Positions 44,802 through 53,806 of a stretch of DNA of 64,000 nucleotides are shown here, one piece after another; positions within the stretch are counted from its first letter, which is position 1; each line of letters begins with the position of its first letter. Location: contig SWBL01000130.1 in assembly GCA_024195585.1 (NCBI GenBank), positions 1-64,000 of the forward strand, read 5' to 3'. Source of the DNA: Aureobasidium sp. EXF-3400 (Eukaryota; Ascomycota; Dothideomycetes; Dothideales; Saccotheciaceae). The translations under genes and the position numbers were made by a program. Below the pieces are notes generated by a model. It was not told the origin of the DNA. It saw only the letters and a list, made by a program, of their open reading frames with translations, and did not search any database.

Positions 44802-45803
44802 CTAAGTAGCAGTGCTCTCGCCCTGCCCATCCTTAACCTCCTGCCCCTTTGGCACAATCTTAAGCGAGAAGTCCACATGCTTCGTACCCTGATGGATACT
44901 ACTACTCGAAATAACATCCACATCATCACTAACATAATCCTCCACATTCTCCTCAGTCAACCCACCACTAACCTCCACAAGCGGTCCCCTAGGCCCACCT
45001 CCATATTTCTCCTTCAAACTTCTCGCCGCCTTCTTCATTTCCTCTGGGGTGAAGTTATCAAGCATGACTACATCAGCACCTGCATCTACTGCTTGTTCTG
45101 CTTCTGAGAGCGATTGGCATTCAACCTCTACTTTGATGGCGAAACCTCCTGCGGCTTTGGCGGCGGAGACGGCGGTGGCGATGTTGTTGTTGCAGGCCCA
45201 GATGTGGTTGTCTTTGAGCATTGTCATGGTGGAGAGGTCTTGACGGTGGGGGTCGCAGCCGCCGACTATCATGCCGTATTTCTCGACGAGGCGGAAGCCT
45301 GGGGTGGTTTTTCTGGTGCCGGCGAGGGTGTTTTTGTAGCCCGCGTTGCGGAGGAGGGTGAGTAGGGAGTGGGATCTGAGTGTCTGGTTAGTGTCTTTGT
45401 TTACAAGAAGGGTAGAGGGGGGAATGTACTTCGTGGCAATGCCTGAACATCTAGCTACCACATTCAAGGCTACTCTTTCGCCGAGAAGTAGGTTCCGTGT
45501 GGGACCTGTGACGGTGGCTACGTGTTGCTTTCCATTCTGGCCTACGAGGTTGCCTTCCTTGACCAGCCATTCTACTTTACAGTCCAGTTGCTTGAAGATC
45601 TCGTCTACAAAGGGTACACCGGCGAGGATACCAGGGGACTTGGCGAGGAGACGGGCAGTTGCGGGTGCAGCGCCAACCACGAAACCGCCATAGTCGAAGG
45701 AGGGTGTGTCTTCAGCTAGCCAGGCAGAGATGACGCTGGTCCAGGATGGAGGCAGCAAGTGTGCTGGGTTGCCATGGGCGGGAGCTCCAGAGGTAATAGG
45801 CAT
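44802..45803 (-). CDS. BNA6: Nicotinate-nucleotide pyrophosphorylase (quinolinate phosphoribosyltransferase)
   Basis: Two exons, complement of 44802-45375 and 45430-45803, joined by a 54-nt intron with an ACTAAC branch point, give 315 residues. The enzyme turns quinolinate and PRPP into nicotinate mononucleotide in de novo NAD synthesis. Visible motifs are EGNLVGQNGKQ, LLGERVALNVVARCSGIATK, AGTRKTTPGFR, GGCDPHRQDLS, MTMLKDNHI, VEVECQSLSEAEQA, GADVVMLDNF and VEVSGGLTEEN. The intron falls right after ATK; the spliced reading ATKSHSLLTLLRNAGY is the family form. The unspliced frame is also open, so intron loss in annotation would add 18 foreign residues. Confidence 0.94.
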   Translation of the reverse strand: MPITSGAPAHGNPAHLLPPSWTSVISAWLAEDTPSFDYGGFVVGAAPATARLLAKSPGILAGVPFVDEIFKQLDCKVEWLVKEGNLVGQNGKQHVATVTGPTRNLLLGERVALNVVARCSGIATKYIPPSTLLVNKDTNQTLRSHSLLTLLRNAGYKNTLAGTRKTTPGFRLVEKYGMIVGGCDPHRQDLSTMTMLKDNHIWACNNNIATAVSAAKAAGGFAIKVEVECQSLSEAEQAVDAGADVVMLDNFTPEEMKKAARSLKEKYGGGPRGPLVEVSGGLTEENVEDYVSDDVDVISSSSIHQGTKHVDFSLKIVPKGQEVKDGQGESTAT

Positions 45804-46466
45804 GTTTGAACAGATGCGTAGTGGTTTCTCAGAAGACAGAGCACGTCAATGCTAGAGTCCAGAGCTGTCACTGCATTTTGAAACGGCGGGGTTTCGCGGG
45901 GTTGTCAAGACTCCGAACGTTCCCGCGCCCGGCCGACAATCCCGACATCGCCTTGAATGACTCCAAGATCAAAGCACGACTTCGAGTCTCCAACAAAAGG
46001 AGAGTCCAAGTGTTGGAATGCCATCGTCTTGGACACTGCCAAAGTCTATACTCAGCCTGATTGCTGATATCGAGATAAACAGTATGCAAGTGAGGTCCAG
46101 CCTTTATCAGAAAGTATATGTATGACCCCAATAATTGTCAACTTCCCCACGGAAGCATCGACCCCAACACCGCCTATCTCTACCCTTATCATTGACCCCA
46201 AACCTTTTCCAATCTTTCGAACAAGCATGCAAGCAAGATCGCCCAATCACCATGCACCTGCGGGCGGCAGTCCTGTTAAATGCTCATGATACCGTTGTTT
46301 GAAACTCATGGTCCCTGTCTATCACCTCACGTGGCAATCATGGATACGACGGGGTGTGCACCATCTCTGTTGGGGTAACTCATGACTAGCAATGCACTAT
46401 GAATACCATTGATCTTCCTGACTTCTGTCATCCATCAATCTGTCCATCTTTGACAAGACACCCATC
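45804..46466. other. Intergenic stretch
   Basis: Divergent promoters of BNA6 (minus) and the amino-acid transporter (plus). Nothing further seen. Confidence 0.5.
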
Positions 46467-47911
46467 ATGTCTTCCACGCCATCACTCCACGAAAAAGGCC
46501 TTCACGTGGGAACACAGGACCCCGAGAGACTCGAAGGCATCGCCGAAGACTTTGAGGTCTTCAAGCAAACAGAAGATGGTGTCAACTTTCGAACAGTAGG
46601 ATGGCCCATGGCTACCGTCATCTTCCTCAAGACTATCTTTGCCCTTGGAGTTTTATCTATCCCGGCCGCCATGTACACGTTAGGTGCCGTTGGAGGTGCA
46701 CTTAGTGTCATTGCCTGGCAAGCCCTCAACACCTACACAGCAGTACTACAAGGAGACTTCCGAAATAATCATCCCAGATGCCACAGTATCGCCGACATGG
46801 CTGGAGTAGTGGGAGGTCCCATCATGAAGGAGCTCACTGGTGCATTGTTCATCGTCGCCTATGTTCTTCTTACCGGCTCTGGTATTGTGGGTGTGTCCAT
46901 CGGTATCAACGCCCTCTCTCACCACGCCGCCTGTACTGTTTGGTGGACTCTCGTTGCCACAGTCTTTGTAGCTCTTGCCGCCTCAGTCCGCAAGTTCCAC
47001 CAGATCGGCTGGCTTACCTGGATCGGATTCGCCTCTATCTTCACTGCCGTCTTCATCCTCGTCATTGCAGTGACGACACGCGATCGTCCTGCAGCTGCTC
47101 CTCAGACAGGTGACTATGAATTTGGTTTCTACGCCATGGCATATCCAGGCTTCGCTGCCGGCATGGTTGCCTCTTGCACTATCTTCGTATCTGGTGCTGG
47201 TACCAGTGCTATGCTTCCCGTCATTTCCGAGATGAAGAACCCCAGAGATTATCGCAAGGCTCTGTTCATCTGTATGGCTATCGTCACAGCTGCGTACCTC
47301 AGCTTCAGTCTCGTAATTTACCGCTGGTGCGGCAAATGGGTAGCTTCCCCCTCTCTAGGCGTAAGATCCCCTCACTCCTTACATCCTCGCAGCAACTCAC
47401 TAATACCCCACAGTCCGCAGGTCAAACCATCAAAATGGTAACCTACGGCATCGCTCTCCCCAGCTTAGTCGTCAGCGCCTGCCTCTACCTCCACGTCGCC
47501 GCAAAATACATCTTCGTCCGCCTCCTCCGCGACTCCCCCCACCTCCAATCCAACACCCTCATCCACTGGACAACCTGGCTCTCCTGCACCTTCGGCCTCT
47601 GCATCATTTCCTTCATCCTCGCTGAAGCAGTGCCCATTTTCGAATACTTGCTTTCCCTGGCTGGAAGCATTTGCTTTGCTCCGTTGGCGATTTCATTGCC
47701 TGCGTGGCTTTGGATGCATGATCATATGCATTATCGCAAAGCACATTTTGGGAAGAAGGTTATGTTTTGGATGCATGCGTTGTTTATTCCGTTGGGCATT
47801 TTTGTTATGGTGGGGGGGACTTATGGGGTTGTGGTGCAGATTATGGAGGCGTATGCTTCGGGGCAGATTGGGAGTGCGTTTTCTTGTGCTGATAATTCGA
47901 ATTCGTCTTAG
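46467..47911 (+). CDS. Amino-acid transporter, AAAP family
   Basis: Two exons, 46467-47360 and 47414-47911, joined by a 53-nt intron; 463 residues. A hydrophilic N-terminus (about 45 residues) is followed by about eleven membrane segments. Family hallmarks are VGWPMATVIFLKTIFALGVLSIP in segment 1, GAVGGALSVIAWQALNTYTA in segment 2, and the FVSGAGTSAMLPVISEMKNPRDYRKAL stretch before segment 7. The protein resembles the neutral amino-acid permeases of filamentous fungi (Mtr-like). Location is the plasma or vacuolar membrane; direction and substrate cannot be told. After the intron the protein resumes with TIKMVTYGIALPSLVVSA. Confidence 0.92.
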
Positions 47912-48462
47912 ATAGATGGAAGAGTAGGATGGGTTATGTTACGTTATCTACGATTTTATTTCTTCTTATGTAGTTCTGGAGATTACTCCACCCTTTGATG
48001 TATCGATTTTCTTCTTCTATCAAAATGCAGAAAGTCTTGTTTGTATACTTGCTTGTCTACTGAGAGCCCCTGGCGATGGGACTTGTCTCCGGCTTTCACT
48101 GGACCTGTGATCATTCAGCAAAACACTGTGTATCTTCATAGTGATACACCTACCAGTACGTCTATTGAGAGAAATTATACCCATCGAGAATAACAGGCAA
48201 ACTTGCATCTATCAAAATGCACAAAGAAATGCGTATCCAACATTCATCCATCGAGATGAACGAAAAAACAATATTTCACAGGAGGTACACTGTGTATGAG
48301 ATTCATTGTTGCATTTGTATAGACCTCTCAGGTGCCTTCGTGATTGCAGGGAGCGACGTTTATCACTACAGCCCTGTCTTCTATCCTGCCTTTTTCCCTG
48401 ACGGGGTCTATGGTTATCATCCCCTGAGTTCCTCTTTCCAATAGAGAGAAAATTACCGCTAT
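47912..48462. other. Intergenic stretch between convergent genes
   Basis: 3' flanks of the transporter and of the disordered protein. Nothing further seen. Confidence 0.5.
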
Positions 48463-49404
48463 CTACTTCTTTGCTCCCCAAATTTGAACCTTGCCGTTGA
48501 CTCTTGAGTAGTATACGGTAGCTATTCACGATTTCAAAGTCAGCTTCACGTCCACGATCGAGACTAGAACCAAGAGGGCAGACTTACGAACACCATCTTC
48601 GTCGACAGGGACCTCCTTAGGCACATCAGGATAATCAGGATGTTCTTGACGTGCTGCCGTGGCTTGAACAGGGGTAGCACCAGATTGAGCTGAACTTGGA
48701 CCGGGCTGAACAGGACGTTCAGGGGCGGGAGCTTCGGGTCCATTATGCAGGCGGAGGGAGGCCATGTTCTCCAGAGCTTGCTCAGGGGCTGAGGTCCTCT
48801 TCGTGGGGTTCTCGGGGATATGGATCTTGATTGTAGGGCGTCCGGGTGTGAGTTCTGTGTTGTTCTGTGCAGATGCCTGGGTTTCGTCGTCGATAGGACC
48901 CGAGGGGCTTGTTGTGGTTGTCTGTTCTGCGGCCTTTCCTCTGGATGCTCTTAATCTGATGGTAGGGGTGCGAGGCACGTAGACATTGATGTTTTCTTCG
49001 GTGTCTGCGTCGATGTCTGGGTTGTACCTAGGAGGTTCCTCTACAGCAGATTCTGAAGTGGTCTTGGATTTGGATGCTTTGGTAGGGGTCTTTGATATGA
49101 ATGACTTGGAAGGCGTCTTGATAGGGGTTTTGATAGGTGTCTTGGGCTTGTTGCCGGACAATGCAGTCGTAGTTGTAGGTGTGTTGGAAGAAGAGGATGT
49201 GGCGGTAGTCAAGGCATTGTTGCTTGAAGAAGATGCAGTTGTGATTGTGGGCTGATTACTGAAAGAGGGTGTAGTAGTGGTCGTGGATCTAGTTGCAGTC
49301 GAGGCTGCTGCTGCTGCTGTAGCTGCTGCTATGTTTGCAGCAACCATAGCTTGGATCCTAGCCTTTTCTGAAGATCTGGTAGATCTGGTGTTGTTATTGT
49401 CCAT
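48463..49404 (-). CDS. Disordered Ser/Thr-rich protein, hypothetical
   Basis: Two exons, complement of 48463-48521 and 48588-49404, joined by a 66-nt intron (GTAAGT donor, GCTGAC branch, AATAG acceptor), give 291 residues. The first third has an Ala-rich helix (MVAANIAAATAAAAAS), then Ser/Thr/Asn-rich low complexity with repeated KTPIKTP units and KTPTKASKSK. Later short motifs recur: RTPTIRLRASRG and RPTIKIHIPENPTKR. The spliced C-terminus TVYYSRVNGKVQIWGAKK is short, basic and looks structured; without splicing the frame ends in a hydrophobic LLVLVSIVDVKLTL stretch instead. The basic, threonine-proline composition suggests a nuclear or phosphorylated protein, but no family is recognised. 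The many TP sites would fit proline-directed kinases. Confidence 0.7.
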
Positions 49405-50441
49405 GATCTCGATTTGCGTCGTACACGAAGTCTGAAGTAGAGAAGATGGTATCAGGATGTGGGACAGGAAGACTGGGCTTTATATGTACAGTCGAAAGGA
49501 CGTCGAGAGAAAGACGCGGATGCGAGGTCTTGATTGAGAGATTCGACAATGTATATGAAAGGGAAGCAGCGTCAAGGAGAAGGAACGGTCGTGAAGTGTT
49601 GTTCGACGGTTCCGGTAAGGTCGCTGAAAGATTCAAGACATCCTCCAAGACGATGTCGTGTTCCGGAAAGTTCTCCTGATTGTTCAATAGCTGCAGATAT
49701 CTTGCCAGACTTGGAAGGTAAATCAGTCGTGATGACCTTAGACAGATGTTATGTTTCTTTCTTCGAATGACAGTCGTTCTTGTTTTTTGAGAGACCTGGC
49801 CAGTTCTGGGATCACACGAGACAATGGAGGTAAATTTATTGTTGGGCCACACGTAGCATAGAGAACAGTTTATCCTTTGTGTGTGTAGGCAAGTAAGAGA
49901 AGCATAAAGCAGTGTCACCTTTGCATCAAGGAGTCTTTTCGACGCCACCCCCAAACACATAGATAGTCTTCTACCATTGTCGAAAGGCAATAGTACTGAT
50001 CTATGCAGTTACAATGGAGCAAAAAGGGGCTTCCTCGCACATTGATCTTACCACCCTGACTCCGACACCGCTGGAGCGCTCACAGCGGGCCTGGGTCAGG
50101 GCTGGTAAGAGCCAATGGCTCAGCCATAGCGGCCGTGCCTGGGGATCGAACCCAGGCTGTGGCGCGAATGGTGCACCATTGCGCCACATAGGCCGCTATC
50201 TGGTGATAAACCAATCCCACAGTGTTATGAAGGCTAGAATACCTCAGTGAAGACTAAAGAAACGTCACAAGTCAAGGGAATAAGTGAATCTCCGTTTCAT
50301 CTACAGCTGGCGTGGCTGGCCAGCACTCTTTGTTGCCGACTTTCACACTTTCACTCAGGATCAATGAATCACCTATATCTTCGCCATTCAATGACTTCTA
50401 CTTCTCGACTCTACATCAAACACAATCCTATATACACAACA
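49405..50441. other. Intergenic stretch with a tRNA-like sequence
   Basis: Upstream of the disordered protein. A minus-strand frame at 49394-49990 is open for about 198 codons but has no recognisable family and overlaps the start of the next gene; it may be 5' UTR. The tRNA-like sequence at 50119-50195 is listed separately. Confidence 0.45.
50128..50195 (-). ncRNA. Truncated tRNA-like sequence
   Basis: On the minus strand there is a good A box (TGGCGCAATGG) and a good B box (GGTTCGATCCC) inside a segment whose ends pair (GCGGCC with GGCCGC). A strong T arm (GCCTGGG with CCCAGGC) and one long hairpin (GTGGCGC with GCGCCAC) are visible. The space between A and B boxes is only about 23 bases, too short for separate D and anticodon arms, so this cannot be a normal tRNA. 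It is most likely a shortened tRNA pseudogene or a tRNA-derived repeat. No T-run terminator follows closely. Confidence 0.45.
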
Positions 50442-51326
50442 ATGACAGAATTCCTCGACTTGCCCCCTGAGCTTCGCTACATCATCTACAACAACGTTCT
50501 GGAGACTATCATCGCAGAAAACGATCGCATCTGCTGGGGACCTAAGGTCTGGAAGATTGACACGGTCGTGAAACCCACCATCCCGATCAAAAGAGTAAAG
50601 ATATCAGACATCAGGCCAAATGGAGAAGCTTTTCTCTTGCATGGTTTCTGGTGCCCCCCAGTCACCCACCGCGACATCGCCTGCTTGGTCTTCCTGGCTC
50701 AATCCTGCAAGTTCCTGTATGATGAAGTCTTGAAGTTCGCCTGGTCGAACTCAGATCTCGCGATCCAGGGCACACTCAACATGATCCATCACGAGCTCAG
50801 CGCTCGCGTGACATTCCCTATGACGACCTTGATCAGAAGTTGCATGGTATCCTTGGAGCTGGTTACCCACGACTCCTACAAGCTCCAAGATCACAAGACC
50901 ATGGAGGCAATCGTCACACTGGTTAACACTCATTTCCCGGCGTTGAAAAGGCTTGAATTGAGGTTGCCGAACACTACACTCTCTTATCTATACAACAGGC
51001 TTGAATCAGACTCACCGGCAAGGGTTGTCTTTGCACAACTCCATCTATTGCGTCTTGAGATTTCTGTTGTCTTTCACGTTTACCAATTCCAGAAGATATC
51101 TCATCGCAAGGGTCACAACATCAACACACGATACCGTACATGTGATGAGCTGGCAGCTCTCCTTACAGCCATCCATACATCGAGCCGCACCACAGCCCTC
51201 GACAGACACCGCAAGATGCAGAATCGCGAGCTGTTTGACCTCGACTACTACCTTCTCGAAACTGTGGACCTGCGTTCCATCGCTCACCACGAAGAAGGTC
51301 TCTGTTATCTCGATCACTTGGTCTAG
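50442..51326 (+). CDS. F-box-like LPPE protein, tandem paralogue A
   Basis: Intronless from ATG 50442, 294 residues. The N-terminus FLDLPPELRYIIYNNVLE is like the short F-box-like motif common in large Dothideomycete families of unknown function. A second conserved block, CLVFLAQSCKFLYDEVLKFAWSNSDLAIQG (two segments), is shared with the gene at 52.5 kb (LLFLANTCRLLRAELLALAWSNADVRIQS), so the two are tandem paralogues. The rest is Leu-rich and helical (HFPALKRLELRLPNT). If the motif is a true F-box it would bind Skp1 and recruit substrates for ubiquitination; that is inference. The frame is open further upstream (from 50247), but that part has no similarity. Confidence 0.75.
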   Translation: MTEFLDLPPELRYIIYNNVLETIIAENDRICWGPKVWKIDTVVKPTIPIKRVKISDIRPNGEAFLLHGFWCPPVTHRDIACLVFLAQSCKFLYDEVLKFAWSNSDLAIQGTLNMIHHELSARVTFPMTTLIRSCMVSLELVTHDSYKLQDHKTMEAIVTLVNTHFPALKRLELRLPNTTLSYLYNRLESDSPARVVFAQLHLLRLEISVVFHVYQFQKISHRKGHNINTRYRTCDELAALLTAIHTSSRTTALDRHRKMQNRELFDLDYYLLETVDLRSIAHHEEGLCYLDHLV

Positions 51327-51987
51327 AACCACCAGACAAAAGCCTGTCAGCCTCGCCTCAAGAACAATCTCCCTCATATGAGATCTGCGTCACCTGAATT
51401 CGGCAAGGAGAAGTAAGCCTGGATGGGGAGGGGAGCAGCAAGATGGAGAATCAGGGCGGAGATACTGAGTCACTATACAACAAACCTGTCTTTAACCTTG
51501 AGGAGAAATCCAACAAGCATCTTAAGACCGGCACATAGTCTTACGATAGAAATTCAGAATGCAAGAACCCATTGAAGACTATGCGTTGGCCACTGACATG
51601 TCTTCATGTGATCGCTTTTGATGGTTAATACAGTACGACCAGAGATATTCACAAATGATGATACCCAATTCTAAGAACTTCTCTTTGGTTGACCGCCGGA
51701 TGTGTGACTTGGTACTGTGTGCTTGCTGTAAATCGATGTAATCACCAATCGGTGTGGATCTTCAGGAGGCTAGAGCCTTTCAAGATTCTTTGTGCGCACG
51801 CCGGCGCTTGTTAGACGAGTCGAGGCTGAAAGGCTCAGTATTGTTGCTCCTGTAGTCGGCGACATGGAAGTCTGAGATCTGGCACTAGCCTCATCTCAAT
51901 CATGGCGACGAAACACCCACCGATATGAGATTAACACCTCTATACCATCAAGACCAAAACAATTTTTCAGTCACAATAAGCAAAAAA

Positions 51988-52011
51988 CCTAGCAGCCCAA
52001 GAGCTGCTAGG
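51988..52011 (-). terminator. Perfect 9-bp hairpin followed by T6 (minus strand)
   Basis: The arms CCTAGCAGC (51988-51996) and GCTGCTAGG (52003-52011) are perfectly complementary around a six-base loop. Read on the minus strand, the hairpin is followed at once by six Ts (51987-51982). It lies about 60 bases downstream of the tRNA-like element at 52073-52166 on the same strand. A T-run of this length is a standard RNA polymerase III stop signal, so this could be the end of a Pol III transcript; that link is inference. Confidence 0.45.
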
Positions 52012-52065
52012 GAAAACCCCCTCCATCTTGCAGAGTATTCTACCTTTGCAAGTATAGAGCGAAAG

Positions 52066-52166
52066 TTTCTGCTTATTATGAGGATCGAACCGACGACCTC
52101 TGCAGGAAACTCTCAGGAGTTTTATCGCAAAGAGGGTGGTCTTACCAATTGAGCCACACTAACACG
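52066..52166 (-). ncRNA. tRNA-like element with A and B boxes
   Basis: On the minus strand there is an A box (TGGCTCAATTGG) and a B box (GGTTCGATCC) about 56 bases apart, which fits an intron-containing tRNA. The arms are poor: the putative acceptor stem and T stem each have two or more mismatches and several wobbles. The middle can be folded as CCCTC with GAGG(T) around a long loop that holds its own small hairpin (AAACTC with GAGTTT). A reading with anticodon TGC (Ala) plus an intron is possible but weak. I judge it a decayed tRNA or a tRNA-derived RNA rather than a working tRNA. Confidence 0.45.
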
Positions 52167-52505
52167 TTTGCTGAGGGAAAGGGTATTCCAGATCAATATA
52201 TGGTCTCAATGAGTGAAGGGTAAGCATTTGGTATTTGAACCGCGCTTCCATTCACTTCCAGCCGAATCTATCATGAAAGAGCATAGTGTCGGAATTTGTT
52301 TGGGTGGCTTTCAACTGGTGTTGTTTGTCCCCGGTAGTCAGACATACAAGTATCGTTGCTTACCTCTTGTTGTGAGACAAGCAAGTGTTGTCTCGAGTGT
52401 ATGTACTGCAAGTATGTCAGCTTGCGTGTTGTATTTTCGCGCTCCTCCCTCAAGCATAAAAGTCCATATCTTCCCCTCGCTTCAACCAAAGTCATCCACT
52501 TTGCA

Positions 52506-53360
52506 ATGATGTTGTCCTTTACCAGCTTACCACCAGAGGTTCGCATGACCATCTACAACATTCTGCTGCAATCCACACTCTCCAAAACCACACGCATCTA
52601 CTACCTTGACGAAGACCCTGTGGACTATGGATATTTCCCGTCGATTCGCCAAAGTCAATCCTTCAGTCGAGTTCGTAAAGACGTTAGAGATATCCGCGTA
52701 CGCGATTCTCGAAGACCAGAGTACGATATTCACGACATCGACGACCTCCTCTTCCTTGCCAACACATGCCGTCTGCTTAGAGCTGAACTCCTGGCTCTTG
52801 CTTGGTCGAATGCAGATGTGCGGATCCAATCACCAGAGCTCTACAGCGACTTGCGCTACATCTTCTGCGACCTACTGTCGAGTGAGAGTTGTGGGTTTAT
52901 CCGTACGCTCAACCTCGTTGTCGACCTAAAGATCTGTATGCGATCAGAGATCGAAAAGATCGTGGGACTCATTCGCCATCAACTTCCACGACTGGAGCAG
53001 CTGATTGTCTATATCAACATCAACCTCGACCGTCGCCCAGACGATCTGTCGCCTAGTGTGAGGGCTTTGGGAATTCTGCCCCTGCACATCACTGTCAAGT
53101 TGCGGTGCTTCCCAACTCGGTATCTGGTGTCTCGGTGCCATCGCGGTAGAGCGCCTCCAAATACATCCAGACCCTCAATGTATGTCGGTTGGACTGAGAC
53201 AGCCTATTGGTCCGTGAATACGGCATTGCGCGTTCTTCAGGCCGAGCTCAGTCTGGTAGGCCAAGAACGCAGAGAAAAGCAGGCGGAGAGGGAGTCAAGT
53301 GATCAAGTCTGCGATATCCTCGAGGCTACAACCGAGATGCGTTCTCTTATGAGCGGCTGA
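52506..53360 (+). CDS. F-box-like LPPE protein, tandem paralogue B (C-terminus uncertain)
   Basis: The frame from ATG 52506 (a second ATG follows at once) encodes 284 residues to the TGA at 53358-53360. The start FTSLPPEVRMTIYNILLQ and the block LLFLANTCRLLRAELLALAW followed by SNADVRIQS match paralogue A. Right at the end another frame becomes protein-like: from about 53304 it reads YPRGYNRDAFSYERLNWLHV and continues to a TAA at 53543-53545. Either a 38-nt GT-AG intron (53299-53336) joins the two, giving 333 residues, or a frameshift has cut the protein short. Function unknown; see paralogue A. Confidence 0.7.
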   Translation: MMLSFTSLPPEVRMTIYNILLQSTLSKTTRIYYLDEDPVDYGYFPSIRQSQSFSRVRKDVRDIRVRDSRRPEYDIHDIDDLLFLANTCRLLRAELLALAWSNADVRIQSPELYSDLRYIFCDLLSSESCGFIRTLNLVVDLKICMRSEIEKIVGLIRHQLPRLEQLIVYININLDRRPDDLSPSVRALGILPLHITVKLRCFPTRYLVSRCHRGRAPPNTSRPSMYVGWTETAYWSVNTALRVLQAELSLVGQERREKQAERESSDQVCDILEATTEMRSLMSG

Positions 53361-53806
53361 ACTGGCTGCATGTGTCTTATATTGATGAGTCAAATACAGC
53401 TTCTCAGATCAATACCTCTTGCAGGAAGGATATGTCCGCTGCTGGGGCCAGGAAGGTGATGATTGAACATGGTGGAGATTTGAGAAATATTATTACACCG
53501 GAGTTCGGGCTTTCAGGGAACGAGATAGAACATCAGCAGAATTAAATGCATTTTAATGACCATCAAACTGTCGTCGAGCAAGGTGGGACGGGATGAGGTT
53601 GGTCGAGACTTTGTTTCGTATCACATGCGAACGCCGCTCGACGTCATCCTTGACAGCTTGCGCCACAGTCAAACACGGCAGAGATCAAGATTGAAACCAC
53701 CATCAAAAGAACCCCTCTCACCTTTAAGAATAATAAATACACCTTCAAATATCCTAAGATCCTAAGACACCGTTTTTTTTGCTTTTCTTAAAACCTACAG
53801 AAACAG

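Larger units (their letters stand above)
51327..52505. other. Intergenic stretch between the LPPE paralogues
   Basis: Contains no protein gene I can support. It holds the hairpin and T6 run at 51982-52011 and the tRNA-like sequence at 52073-52166, both listed separately. Confidence 0.5.

Noticed and set aside
49394..49990. 198-codon minus-strand frame upstream of the disordered protein
   Set aside because: No family, and it overlaps the start codon of the better-supported gene; may be 5' UTR.
52066..52166. Functional tRNA-Ala(TGC) with intron
   Set aside because: Acceptor and T stems carry too many mismatches; kept only as a tRNA-like element.
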